Assembly: GCA_947561715.1 (NCBI GenBank)
Contig: OX387199.1
Coordinates: forward strand, 7,135,001 to 7,199,000
Length of the DNA: 64,000 nt
Direction: 5' to 3'
From: Ascidia mentula
Taxonomy: Eukaryota; Chordata; Ascidiacea; Phlebobranchia; Ascidiidae
Shown here: piece after piece, positions 48,701 to 61,552 of the stretch
How the letters are laid out: every line of letters starts with the position of its first letter
How positions within the stretch are numbered: position 1 is the stretch's first letter
Translations under genes and position numbers: made by a program
Notes under the pieces: generated by a model
Seen by the model: only the letters and a program-made list of their open reading frames with translations
What the model was told of the DNA's origin: nothing
Databases searched by the model: none

Positions 48701-50005
48701 GTTTGGACGGAATGCAATGGAGTTGTTTATAGCATTGCAAGTTTTCTTCAAGCACACTCATTAACAGTCTGTCTATACGTTCGGGTTAATTTTTTCGGAA
48801 CATTTTTGGGGGCTTCATGCTACCGTATGTTATTGTGACAACACCCACACATAATTAGAAATCGCTTAACACATTTTTTGTCCCAGGTAACATTCCGCCA
48901 TGGGTTCCTGATATTTAGGTTCCATAGATGCAAATAGATTAGGGAATATAAGGAAATGGCGGAGACAGGTTTTCTTTCACAATTGCACCCACACAGCAGC
49001 CGTGTCTGACCCTGAAGAACAAAAATGCCCATTAGCATACAAAGCTGTGTTTACTTGTGTTTGGGAGTAATTCAGCGAAACGTCCAGACAAAGGTTAAGT
49101 TCGAGGTATTATTAGGGAAATATAATAGTGAAACATTTCAAGCGGAGATAAAGAGCTAAATGCTAATAGTTGAGATTACATGTTCTAATTTTACCGCTTT
49201 ATGTTGAAACATGATTATGGACTACACAAATGTCATGTAGCATTTACTTACAAGTACGTTGAACTTCGGTTTATGTCAAATATTGGCAGCTTATAGTCTC
49301 CAAACTGCCGGAAATACGTCGATTAACACACAAACATTTTCGTCTCTATCAAACTGCATCATGATATTCGTCCAGTAATCTTATTTGACAATCGACGATT
49401 TTAATGCCAGCTTTTAATAACAAGGACTTTTCTCCGTTAAGTCAAGTTTACAAACACGTACTCGCGCTTGTCAAACACGACAATGTGGATTCAGTTTACC
49501 GTCAAATAACAAGAGTTACTGCACACTGAATAATTCATCAGATAACTGCGATTTATTTTCGTGAGCGGGTGATTTCAGGAGATCGGCCACATAGATAGGT
49601 TGAGACGAGTTAAATAAACAAGGCAGACAATAAAAAAGCACAAAAAAAATGAAAAACTTGACTAGGGCCAAAAAATTTAAAAAAAGGCGCAATTGATATG
49701 TGTGCAAAATCACTTTTACGTATACCTTTATGCGGTCGTTGCACATTGAAGATAACACGGTATATTGGTTATTTATAGGTTTGACTCACAAGCTCGCCAT
49801 TGTGAAAGCGACAATTAAACGATAATGCACAATAGAGACATTTTGCAAGAGTCGTCACCACACTGGTTTATTCTACGCCCGCGTCGCAGCAACAGTCTCG
49901 AAAGGCGGCTTCGAGACAATTAAGAAAACCAATCTTGAGGCTTTCGCTTGTTGTGATAAACCCAAGCAGAAAAACGAAGAGAGAGACTTCAAAGCGCGTG
50001 GAGCA

Positions 50006-50014
50006 GCTTTGATG
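50006..50014 (+). promoter_or_regulatory. TCF/LEF consensus site near the dkk promoter
   Basis: GCTTTGATG matches the TCF/LEF consensus SCTTTGATS exactly and lies about 30 bases before the TATA box of dkk. Dickkopf genes are known Wnt/beta-catenin targets in vertebrates, so direct feedback control is plausible but not shown here. Confidence 0.45.
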
Positions 50015-50042
50015 TGAAAAAAGGGAAAAAAAGGTGCGGGCG

Positions 50043-50048
50043 TATAAA
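50043..50048 (+). promoter_or_regulatory. TATA box of dkk
   Basis: TATAAA within GCGGGCGTATAAAGTTCG. It lies 72 bases before the ATG, which would put the transcription start near 50,073 and give a 5' untranslated region of about 45 bases. Confidence 0.6.
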
Positions 50049-50119
50049 GTTCGCCGCGTCGCATTCGCTGCCCATCAGACGCTGTACAACGCTGAAAGGA
50101 ATAATCGAGCCCAAAAAAG

Positions 50120-53100
50120 ATGTCTATCGTCAAGTTATGTCTGTTGTACGTAATAATTCTTCAGTACACGCAGTTTAGCAACTGTCAGCCGAACGAGGAT
50201 GCGATGGAAAGTGCGTCAGCTTTGTCGCCTCGTCCTGGCCAAGACGGATTGCAGAGAACGCCAAGATCAGCACTGGTAAGTTACTGTCGGATCTTTCCTT
50301 GTCATTTTTCATGAAATCGTGTTCAGAGAAAATGTCTGCATAGTTGACAATGCATTGGCAAGTAACCGTTTACAACCTAAACCGGTTGAAATCCAACAGG
50401 GAATTGTCTCTTATGGTCGCTACTGTAGAATATTTATGCAATGATAGATATTAACATGGTCAGTATTTTGTCGATTGCTTTGTAAACTTGATTCACCTCC
50501 AAAAAATCGGAGAGTTTCGATTCAGGACAAAAAGCAATTTGTAACATTGCTAAAGGGATCGACTTCAAAAAAAGGTCGATCACTTTTCAGACCAAAATTT
50601 TTGCTTTTGTTTAATTTCTGTTTCAAATTTTTACTTTTGTTTAAATTCTGTTCACTTGAAACTTTCAATTTGCGCCAAACGCTTTCTGTCTGTGATGAAA
50701 GTATGTTGAAAATGCGCAAAACTGCCGTTTGAAACTAGGTTGGGTGGAAGGGAATAATTTGAGAATTATAATTGTCTGTAAGCCATTTTTGAATTCGGAA
50801 AATCAACTTTCTCATCTGAATGTAGACGGGTTATGGGCCTATGGTACCCAGCTTCTCGCATAACATGAACACCCTCTTTTACATAGTTTTTTAACAACCC
50901 AATTTCACAACTTCGCGTTAAATTCAAACCGTCTTTACGTATGGGATGCCTTTGAAGCGCCGCAACCATTTTAACTGCCTTTGGATTCTTTTAAGATTTT
51001 ACGGTCATGTAGTCGTAAGCGGTTTCATATAAAACTTAAAAGCAATAGTGGTTCGTATTTCTGACCGGGAAAGGGCATGTTTAATAAGATCGATCGTAAA
51101 CTGCGCGCCTGCCCGTGCTGTTTTCATACTTTATGTCGCAACTTAATAAGCATTAAAAACGTCGTTAAAAGCGTCAAAGTTGCCTCGGTTGCTTTGAAGA
51201 AGTTACGCTCTATGGCGCCACCTTTCGACTAACTTCGTTCGAAACACCGGAAAAAAATATTTCTGAAGCCAATGCCGGCACCGCGGATTATAAAGCGACC
51301 CACTTTGATCAGTTTCAACCAACACAGGGACCCTTTCGGTCGGATATTAGGTTTACTTTTTTTTTCTCTGTCCGGTTTTGTGTACGCTTTCTCCGCCAAG
51401 TGCGACCAAACAAGGCCCAGAGTTTGATTTTGTCTTTAGATAATCGGCAAGCCCTGTTGCCACACAATGAACTGTGTCAAAACAAGACATAGCGCCCCTT
51501 GTGATGTAACAAAGCGAGGAGCTGGAAGTAGGTAAATAATTTGGAAAGTTGCCGACGCCGCAAAACCCGTTTTAATAAAGGATTAGTAGAACTCTGCTTA
51601 TTTTTAAGCGAAGAAGAATTCGCTTGTAACAAGTTTAAGGCACCAAACAACACCATGCCAATATTTGTCGCAACGAAAGAAATTATTTTGAAAAAAATAT
51701 AAACGAAACGAATTTATTTATTTTACCACCATTGAAATATAAAATTTCTGTTCACTTTTACATGAAAGTTTGCCTTTAGAAATTCGCTTCAACACATCGG
51801 GTTGAGCATATTGTCAATGCGCAGGTATTGCAAATACAACACCTTATGTTGATTTGGTTCAGTGCCTTTCCTTTGTCGGGAAATTGATCCTGTAATCAGG
51901 TGGCTAAGTTTTGTGGCTTGCCGCGAAATCCCGCCCCTCTCCCCGCAGAGAACCATGTCTCGCGCCGAGCTCCCAACCAAGGCGCATTTTTTACATTCCC
52001 AAAGGCTAAGGAATAAATATAATCAAATTGTGTAAATTCCCAAGCATATTTTAAACTAAGCATCGGCGTTATGATTGTTAAAAGCCATTTTTATGACTTT
52101 CTTTCCAACAACTTGGCCCAACGTGACAGCACTTGTATTCCGAACGCGTGAGAATTAAAAAATATCTTTGTATCAGATCTCTTAACCCAATTGCGCGCAT
52201 TTAAAAATATTTAGAGCTGTTCTCCTCGAAACAGGAAATGTACAACACACGATTCGAACAGCGTGTTTCCTTCCGCAAAAGAAATCGCCGAATTCCATTC
52301 CTCAAACAATGCGAAGAGATCAAGGGAGAGTAAATGGTTGCGCCGAGAGCAGAGTCCGGAAAGGGCCTTTCAACGCCTCACGTGGCACCTGTTCGATAAT
52401 AGGAAAACGCGTTATTTTGCTTTGGAGTTTCGCTTTTTCGCGGATATTTGCTCGGCGCGTTGGAATTTCCGTTGCGCCGCGAGTTCTGCCTCGTCCTTCG
52501 GGCGGCCGTAAACGTTTTGTTTATTTGAATTTCCCAATAGTCGGAATTGGTTTTACAGGCTCAGGCCCGCGCGCGCTACGGGTATAAATATGACGGCCCC
52601 CTTTAAAACGGCAGGTGTTCAAACAAGCTTAAATACTATAGGCCGCTTTATTCCATCGCAGGCTATTAGGGCTGCTAAGGGTCGTGCGGTCCATGCCAGG
52701 TTTTTGAGATAAACAGCTTGAGCCGCTATGAACTCCAGAAAGCTCGATGTAGTTTACGGTACCTGAGCTCGGAGTGTGTAACCCGTCTGCCAAGTGCGCA
52801 CGCAGTTGTTTGGCTAAAAAATCAGTAGCAGTGTAATACAAACGGTTCAACTGAAGACCCATTTTACAAATCCACAGAGCTTAATGCCTAACTATAGGAA
52901 CATGTGTAATGTGCAAACGTAGACTGCGTGTGTACAAAAAACTTTGATTAATCACCGTGAAAATGTTAGCACTTGAGTTTACTATTGATTTTTAAACACA
53001 ACAGTCGGTTTGTTTGAAGTTGTGGCGCAAATAACAGCTCGAAAAACCCGACTCAAAATTAGCTTAAATTACCACTTGCACAGTGTTTGGGGCAAAATTT

Positions 53101-56100
53101 TTGCGGCTCGCGTCCAACCGACGAAACGCAAGGAGGGCGGAATTCGAAATACGCACAGTCGTGCCGAGTACCTACCTGCGCTCGTCAGAGCAGTTCATCA
53201 TTTTCGCATATACACCCGATTAATCACCCAAGCAAGAGGTCCGACCGTTGCTAATATTATTTCCACATCTCACGAAACCGGAGGCCCTGGATAGTGTGAC
53301 GCAGCGGCCACGGGGCTACGCAAACACATATACTAAGTGGGTCGCTTTGAACGATCAGTACTTACTGCATAGGGACCCGCGCCAGTGGCCCGTACGACGG
53401 TCTGGGTAAATAAACTTGGCGGCAGCGGGCTTTGTATTGCTCTCTACAGAGTCCCGCAAGCACTTAGGATTATCTTCGTTATCGCTTCGGGATCCTGCGC
53501 TCAACTTCCCCAGCAATGACGAAGCCATTGGCGCACGCGCGTTGTTTATTTTCTTGTCATATCGCCGGGTGGAATTAAAGTCGATTTTCGGGCCACGGCG
53601 TAAACGGGCTGTGCGTTCAAATGAAGGTAGAAGGGACTGCGAGTTATATCGCGGTTCTTTCTATTATGTTTTCAATAAGGATAATCGCCTAGTGCGGAGT
53701 ACCAGTCATGCGCACTATTTCAGTGACGCATTCTGGCAATGGCGACGTTCCTCGAATGACATATTTCATCCTAATTTTGCGTCAGCTCAAACACAGAAAT
53801 GCTTTTTAGCGGGCAAAACCGCTGCGGGTTGACCTCGCGATTTAGACCTAATCCCATTAAATCGAGCTGCAACCCCAAAAGGATCGGGTGCCGATCTTTG
53901 AACAGATAGACGGGATTTTCGAATGTTTCGCGCGATAAATCGTATCGTTTGTGCCGCCCAGCGAAAGATCGGGTTTAACCGGTGAAAATATCAAAATAAA
54001 TTGGGTACTGAAAGAATTTTTTTAACTACCGTTCCCAAAACATATTTTTTACATGCAGGAAACTGAAATTCGAAGCTGTTTGCCAAGTATACGCTTGTAA
54101 TGGCTGACAAATATTGAAAGCGAAATATTAGTAAACCAACAAAAATAAACTTTATAGTTCCGAAAAAATTAAACCCACTACCAAAGCATGAAATTTGAAT
54201 ATTTTTTTGGTAGAGAAATTTTAGGCAATAAAAAAAATAAAGAAAACAAAATATTAGGCATTGAATTTTAACGATAACGACAAAAATAAACAAAATACCG
54301 CTAATGGAGAAAATCGCCAGCGTTATTCCCCGTATTCGGGAGGGATGAATTCAAGGGAAAAACAAGGCGCTTGTGACCTTCAGAGAAAACACGTTGCAGG
54401 GCGGTGTGCATACCACACAGCACCAGATAAGACTGTTTTCGCAAGACAGGTCAAATAAGGGGGTAAGGACCTTGTTAACGTTGATCAGACGTATCTTGAA
54501 AAGGGAATTCGGTTTTGATAAGGCAAGTGTCTGCGCATAGGTTGTGTATCGAGTCTACTTCCGACTAAACAAGCACCCAGTAAACACGGATAGTTTATTT
54601 ACCGGCTATTGACGATGGTATATGACAGATGCTCGCATGTTGTTGGATCGCAGACGCTTATCACAGAGTTTGGGAATCGATTAAAATCAAAATGGCGTGC
54701 ACTTACCGACTCAGGTGGACGGCCAACAATCTTATGTTTGCTAAGAAATCTTTCGGCGACAAGAATAAATATTATCAGTCGCTGTACAAACTGATCAATG
54801 CGAAGACTTGCGCAAGCAAAACAGTCAGAAACCTTTGGTGAAATATTTGTTTTTGATATATACCTTATATGTCAATCTCCTCGGTTTGATATCGATTTTT
54901 TTTCTTGGAGAGAAAGATGAAGACAAAACACACACATGCACTCCGACATAGCTGTAGTTATTTTAACTTTTCCAAACTATGGGATTGGAGATTCGTGGAA
55001 GTTTAAAATACCTGGTTGAAATCACACGTCTGACAGAAACTTATTTGCGGAGTGTTTGAATAAATTCAAACATAACTAGAGGAAAGGATTCTGAAAACAT
55101 GTGTAACATTTTTTCACACCCATCAATGGTCAACTTCAAATAAAGTTTTTTCTGACGTGCGAAAAGCACCCAAACGCAACTTTAAGTGTTCATTTTAAAA
55201 CTGCGCGTTGTATGGAATCGCAATTCCGGCGATCTTTCTGTCGTGAATTTCACCGCCAAACATAAATGTCAAAATAATTTTACAACAATCAGAAACAAAC
55301 CTTACCACTCTCAAAAACGTCACCGAAATTTGTCACTTCCTGAAACGCAGACTTTTTATACCGGGGCATCGAAATAGTCGAACAAATTCTCAGGCATTCT
55401 TAGAGTTGGTCTAACACGTTTGGGTCTATTCCTATCTCTCGTTTATTTTCAACCAACGGGGTGCGAACAACTCAATTGCTGAGGCGCTGGACCACAAAGT
55501 ATGTTTTAGGGTGCGAACAATAGGAGGTTTGTTGTGACAAGCCTAGGATCGACTTGTGGTCAAACGGATATTAGTGGCTGGAGAATTTAGCAACAGTAAA
55601 TATTGCTTACGTCAGCGTACCTGAAGAGTCGAGAATATTTATACTCTGCACTGAATTCCTCATCTCGCCCACACAAATGCGAGGACACATCAACATGCTT
55701 GGTGTTATTTACAAACACAATTTTGAACTTATAATCGCGGAGAACCGGGCGCCGATTTTGAGATGCGCCATTTTGGATGTGATGATAATTGTTGCTCTAC
55801 CTGCCCGGTAATTTTAATCGCTCCACGCCCAAGCCTTTGACGGTGGAAATTCCCTTCAGAAGACTCCGGCATCCATGTGGGATCTCATGGGCGCACAATG
55901 GGCCACATTCAAGTGAGATTAAGGCATCCCGCTAATGAGACAGAATCGATACTGGGAATTTGAAAGAAAACGAGCGCTTTGGAAAACATACAGACGCGCC
56001 GGAAATCATCTTCTACATTACAGTTGCCTTTTCATCCTCACCTCGTTGTGATTTGAATAATTGTGTCTCCTTGAGAGCAATTAGTGCGCCAGTAAGTAGT

Positions 56101-57193
56101 GGGACTTAGTGGCAGTGAGCGCGACGAAAGGTCGTTTCAAAGCGGGTTTTTGATCCTGGCTTATCCGAACAGCGCTGCTGTGTAGCGACGCACACAGTGC
56201 ACTTACGCAGCAATGTGATCGATTTGAAAAATGCAGGCGGCAGTTGTTTTACAGTTGACTCTTTGTTTTCGCAGAGCCGGTGCCCGGGCGGCAGTGCGGC
56301 GTGCCTGGAAGCTCACCACCGCTTGCCCAAGATCAACAACAAGAAACTGCAGAGATGTAGGAAAAGAGACAGGAAGTGCAAGAAGAAGCGCAAACGGCGA
56401 TGCAAAAACAACCTCCGCTGCTTCCTGAAAAAAACAAAGAAATGCCGGAAGAGGAGCGCGAAGTGTCTCGGGGGGTGGAACGACAGGCCCAAGGACCCCA
56501 ACGATACCACGATAACGCTTGGGCCCAATGGCTCAAATTCCCGCTCACCAGAACCTGATCCAACTACACCGGCTCCAAGACGAAGTAGGTTTTTTTTACT
56601 ATTGGTTTTACTGACCAAACGAAATTTATTTTTAATTAGTAAAAGGTGAAATTAGGTAAAATTTGTTTTAAATTCCAACACGAGTTCCTCATTTCTATCT
56701 TTCATATCAACACCGTAAAATAGCAATGGTTTTTGGAGCATAAGACATTGCAATACACAACATCGATACGTGGCCTGCAGAAACTCTCAAATTTATAAAC
56801 GTTATATTGTATCGTTGCAGAAAAGGACGAGGAATGCCAAGTAGATGGCGACTGTGAACCAAGACACTGTTGCGCCCAACACAGAAAAAAAAAGATATGC
56901 AAGGAGATGATTCCAGCGGGCAAAGTGAGTTACCTAATTTCGCCATATTTGCAAACACATGCTATGAAAACTACATAGCTATCCCCTATAGTGATGTGAT
57001 ACCTTATTATGTAAAAATGCGATATGTAACCTCACATGCTAATAGCTATTTTATGACACAGGTCTGTCAGACTCCACTGACCCGAAAACGAAGGGCGCCG
57101 TTCTTCGAACGCTGCCCATGTGCACCAGGGCTCTACTGCGAAAAGTCAACAAGCAAAAGGCCACGACACTTCACCTGTCAAATCGCCACGTGA
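50120..57193 (+). CDS. Dickkopf-family secreted Wnt antagonist
   Basis: Four exons with matching phase: 50120-50275, 56275-56584, 56821-56924, 57062-57193; 233 residues. Exon 1 encodes a signal peptide (MSIVKLCLLYVIILQ, probable cleavage near FSNC). Exons 3-4 encode the Dickkopf C-terminal colipase-like domain: ten cysteines in the family pattern (EECQVDGDC, HCC, KICK, GKVC, ERCPC, GLYC, FTCQ). This domain binds LRP5/6 and so blocks canonical Wnt signalling. Exon 2 occupies the place of the first cysteine domain but is extremely basic (KKKRKRRCKNN; KKTKKCRKRS) with about eight cysteines instead of ten, then a Pro/Thr-rich linker. It may bind heparan sulphate. The assignment to Dickkopf rests on the second domain; the subtype is not clear. 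Confidence 0.9.
50276..56274. other. Intron 1 of dkk (6 kb)
   Basis: No exon supported. It contains GC- and CpG-richer patches (about 52.3-52.6 and 53.1-53.9 kb) and a TATA-like TATAAATA at 52,583 directly after a CG-rich run. It may contain an alternative promoter or enhancers. No antisense gene could be built here, unlike in the cdh23 introns. Confidence 0.4.
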
Positions 57194-60100
57194 TATTCCG
57201 CCCCGCAACGGACATTATTACGTCACAGTGGCGTTACGTGGCAAGTTCTCGGTCGAGCGAACTGACATGACTGTACAGAGGAGGGAATATCGGAAAAGTT
57301 GCGGACGGTCGAGGAGAACGCGGCGAAAGACTGGCGACTTGCACTTGTTTCGTTTCTCATATATTTTATTCTGATTCTTCTTCTTGCGTTTGCGTGTGTA
57401 TCTGTTTGATGTCAAACGCTGGTTTGTGCGTATGGAGGTTTTGAAATACATCGTGCAAAACACGACCGGCTTCCGTGTTGTTATTTGTCCGTAAACTCGA
57501 CGGCGGTGAACACGACCGAAAAAACGTTCCTGTATTCCAGGAAGCGCCTGTCATGAGTGTCATGTTTAGATATCGAAAGGAAGATAGCGCGACAACAGGC
57601 AAAAGGACGGGAAAGGGTGTCTTGTCACGTTCGTGGTTCTGGCAGTTGCCCAGTGGCGCTCCCATCACGTATATCGCGCAATGACAACAGGAGATGATAG
57701 CCGACAATGACAATGTGTTTATATCCTGCGGTGACGGAACTCCTCGAAACCAAAATAGCGCTGTTAGGTCAACAATGATGGCATTGTGATTTGAATCATA
57801 ACTAGACCAACTAAACCTTTAAACATCTCGCAGACAATGGGAGCGGACAAATTGTTCTTTTCCCATTGCGATAGGTTATCTAGATCTGGCGGGCGGGCGG
57901 GCGCACCCCAAACAACCCCAGTGCTGTCAAAGCGCACTTACATTTTTACTCACACCCCCCACACCGGTCGTTATGGCATTACGAGGTGATTCAATGCTCT
58001 CAAGGGCTTCGTGTCAATGCTGTTTACATTAGACCTCTGTAATCTCGATAAAGTCATAGAGCCAAAAATAAAAGCTGAAACGCCCAACCACCTATATGGA
58101 GTAATGACGGGAACCGGAAACTGGGGGGAACCAACAACTGTGACGTAACAATTGAGATTGTAAGAAAACAAACATGCATTGATGTTTGTGCCAAGTACAG
58201 ACTAAGCCATAAGAGCGTAAGACTGCAACAAACATGGCGAAACAAAGAGAGGAATTTAAATCTGTTAGGGTCGGCTGGGTACAGACAAAGTGGGCGATTC
58301 AGAACAGTGAAAGGCGCCGGGCTGTGGCAAGCGCATTGTATTATCTGTAACAAGATTAAAGTCAATTGTTCCACTCAACCCACTGCTTTAAACTCGCCGA
58401 CACAGGGGAAGTTTTGCGGTTAAAAAACGCTGCGCACGAACCTGCAGGTTGGGTCACGCAGAGCACAAGTAAAAACATATGCACGTCCAGGGAACTTATT
58501 TGGGTGTCAGGAGTTCAAATGTTCGGTTTAAACGATGCAAAAGATTCAAAATTCCTCGCAAGATGCTAAAAAAACAGTTACAAGGAAATACATGAAACGT
58601 TGCTGCTGAGGTTTGCCAAAAATCTGACAAAAATTCGCATTTAAATTTATGTGTTGAGATCAAGCTAACATACTGAATGAACGGAGTCAATGTTATGAGC
58701 GCGCGGTCCACCTTTAAGCGTCAATCAAAGGCATAAACACATCTATACCCGACAATCGCTTAGCAGTTTTACACAAATAATCCCCTTTATATCTGCCATA
58801 AAACTGGCTGCAGGCGATTTTATTAACGCGTAAAAAATGACACCTGTTGCCGGTGTCAGTCCTGTCTTAATTCCCAACATCAAAGCTAACGTTTCATCAA
58901 AAATAATGCGTTGCTCTTTCTTCGAACACTGGACGCAGATGCAAAACGCCAAAATACATTTCCCACAAACGCAACAACAAAACATTTACAATAATTAACT
59001 GCTGACTTTTGCGTTCGTTTACAACCGCTGGTATAGTTTACCAGGGCAGGTCCTTAGCACATTAGAAATGACAAAATCCCCCTCCCCCCCAAAAAAAATT
59101 CCATTAGTTGGGTGTATTGCATGTATCAACTGCGCCCTGCATTACCTAAGACCGGCACTGAGTATCACTGATTGGCCGAACTAGACTTTGGTCTTAACAA
59201 AATGTCGTCACGTAATTGTTTGACCATAATATCGGCATGACAAATGGAGATTTGTATGCCCCAATTCACAGTGAAGCTTTTCTTACAACCCAAACCACGA
59301 TGTTGCGCATTTAGCGACGTTTGCACCTGGTCAGGTGAAATCCATCTTTCCCAGAAGCATGTGTCCTCATTAGTAGCGACAGTGTGCAGAACCTTAATCC
59401 GCGAGACGGATGAAGTGGACTCATCCTTCAAACCCTTCCGCGCGTAACTTCGCCAATGCACTGCGTAAAGACAAAAGCCTTGACATGAAAGTGACGGGGG
59501 TGGTACGGATGCCAACGAAGACTGCTGTCAGGACCCCAAGCATTCGCTTCATCGTGTATCGAGTTTCAAACGGGACCACCTGTGACGCACACGCGCTTTA
59601 GGCCGAACTTTCAAACTCTGTGCCAGCAAGATAAATGGCGTTTCTGGGCAGTGTTGACGCTAAGATGAACTGACATGATTCGGTAACGCCGAGAGCACGG
59701 CTTTTGATCTCTTGGCAGGAGCGTGGCCAGCTTAGCTTAGAGACCCTTTGCACAGCGCGACCCGGCAGGTCGCTGTCCGTATTTCCAAAGCAAGGAAACC
59801 GCCGGGCACGGACAGTCAAAGTTCAAACGCGCATGGCATGCGAGGATCGAGATCTAAAGCTCGGCCAGGCAGCTAATACAGGTAAAAGCGAAAGCAGGAG
59901 GCGCTGCTTACAACTGGTGTCCGATTTCAAAAACATACACCCGCTTGTTGTCATTCCTTCGCAGTCTTCTTTCGTGACTAATTGACAAGAGCAAGGAAGG
60001 TACCCGAAAATACCTTTTGTTGATGTTCCCTAAAGAGACGAATTACCCCCACTTTGCGGCAACTCTTTAAAGCCCAAATGACGTTATTTGACCTTAGCGG

Positions 60101-61196
60101 ACCTCGCTTGTCAGGCTTTTGCGGCATTAATCTTCGTTGGGAAGAACACGGCGGTAAGGGGTGGATGTGGTGAAGTAAATCCTAATGTCGGCATCGAAGG
60201 CCCTGCAAACACAATGAGCCCATTTAAATGCGCGTCCCAGTTCAGACGTGACCTGGTTGTATAGGGACATATGATAGCTCCGAGGTGGCGAACCGATGAC
60301 AATGGTACCAGTCTGTGATCTAACCCTTCTCGTTTCGCTTGACCTTTGGCTGCAACCCGCCTTTATAGATACATCTGTATGGACGAAGAATCAACGTCAT
60401 ACTGTTTGTCGAACGTTATGGGCAGTTGACATTGATGAACGGTACAAAAGCTTGTAACTTTGTAGCTTGTACGCTCTCAACTTGCATGCAAATTTCTTGC
60501 AAGCAACAATGCACATCGTTTTCCACCACATTGGGCGTGGTAACAAAAAATTGATCGAACAACTCATTAGTTTTTCGACGTGAAGATCAACTTGGATAAA
60601 GAATACGGTGGTAAATCGTGCAAAATCGACGGTTAATCCCACGGGGTTTCTTAATGTTATACCGATGCATGCCCACAAAGAGGGAAATTTTTCGCAAAGA
60701 TTTTTGATTACAAAATTGTCGCTAAATTAGGAAAAATCGGAAAATTAATTTCATTGCTGAAGTTTCGCTTTTAAAAATCTCAAGTATTAAATTTACGTGT
60801 TACCAGAGACAAAATGTTCCCTACTCGGAATAAAACTACCGTTTCTACGAAGGTAAACAATTCCATCGCAAGATGATAATCTGCGCACGAATGGTGGCAA
60901 GTCTTGGCACTTTGTGGTAAGTTGCCAATCGCCCGAACTGGGCGACAAATGTGCACACAACTTCCCTATCCACAAAAAACTTATGTGCAATACAACGGCG
61001 CCACCTGGGTGACAAATGTGCACGCCACCGTACACGCCAGGTGGCGAGCTTGACGCGGTGTTCAGTGCACAACGTTTGTACTTTGGTATGATGCCGCCTG
61101 ACAGCAAAAGAAAAGAAAGCGTTTTATTGTACACGCTCTGAACGTGCGTGCGTGCAAAAACTACATGTGCTCAATACCAGGCCAAGGAGGAACTAC
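57194..61196. other. dkk 3' flank and intergenic region
   Basis: No gene supported. An AATAAA at 58,067 could end the dkk transcript, giving a long 3' untranslated region. A GGCG tandem run lies at 57,889-57,904, a perfect TCF/LEF match (CATCAAAGC) at 58,879, and an inverted repeat at 60,999-61,046. Confidence 0.4.
60999..61046. repeat. Perfect 10-base inverted repeat (potential hairpin)
   Basis: CGCCACCTGG at 60,999-61,008 and CCAGGTGGCG at 61,037-61,046 are exact inverted copies separated by 28 bases. The left arm overlaps one of two near-identical motifs GGGYGACAAATGTGCAC (about 60,940 and 61,006). Confidence 0.7.
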
Positions 61197-61284
61197 ATGC
61201 GTACGGCAGATGCATGGTTTTGCCTTTTTACATTAGCGATGACATCATTCGGCACATCTGCGGAAGCTGCGAGAACCGGAAATT
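61197..61284 (+). CDS. Candidate first exon with signal peptide
   Basis: ATG opens MRTADAWFCLFTLAMTSFG, a short N-region followed by a hydrophobic core and small residues (TSAEAA) typical of a signal-peptide cleavage site. It ends at an ATT|GTAAGC donor in phase 1. I could not find a convincing next exon inside the window, so it may be the start of a secreted or membrane protein that continues to the right, or a chance match. Confidence 0.3.
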
Positions 61285-61515
61285 GTAAGCGTGGGCTCGT
61301 ACCTCACAACATTACGCGAGGGTGGTTCTATTAAACACCGGATATATTCAAATCACTGCTGCTGTAGCATTCAAACAACTGGTGACAAAAGCTTTGGTAA
61401 TTTTCTTTTTTTCACGCGGTTTGCACGACAAATCTATAGCAGTGTGACGCATTTCAGTACAAGAAGACATCAAAGTGCCGGCGAAAAAGCAATTATACAC
61501 ATGACTGTACACGAC

Positions 61516-61552
61516 AATATATATATATATGTATGTATGTATGTATATATGT
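61516..61552. repeat. Microsatellite (AT)n/(GTAT)n
   Basis: Alternating AT followed by GTAT units and a second short AT run. Confidence 0.9.

Larger units (their letters stand above)
40112..50119. other. Gene-poor interval upstream of dkk
   Basis: Ten kilobases without a gene I can support. Open frames are short and usually overlap on both strands. The interval holds a copy of the spliced-leader-like repeat (42,640-42,759), several perfect TCF/LEF sites (41,042; 43,662; 45,921; 47,645; 47,696) and GC- and CpG-richer patches at about 43.5-43.8, 45.6-46.6 and 47.4-47.9 kb that stand out from the AT-rich background. Distant regulatory DNA for dkk is one reading. Confidence 0.4.

Noticed and set aside
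57889-57904. G-quadruplex candidate (GGCG repeats)
   Set aside because: Only three GGG runs plus a GG with single-base loops; below the usual four-run rule, and not near a mapped promoter.
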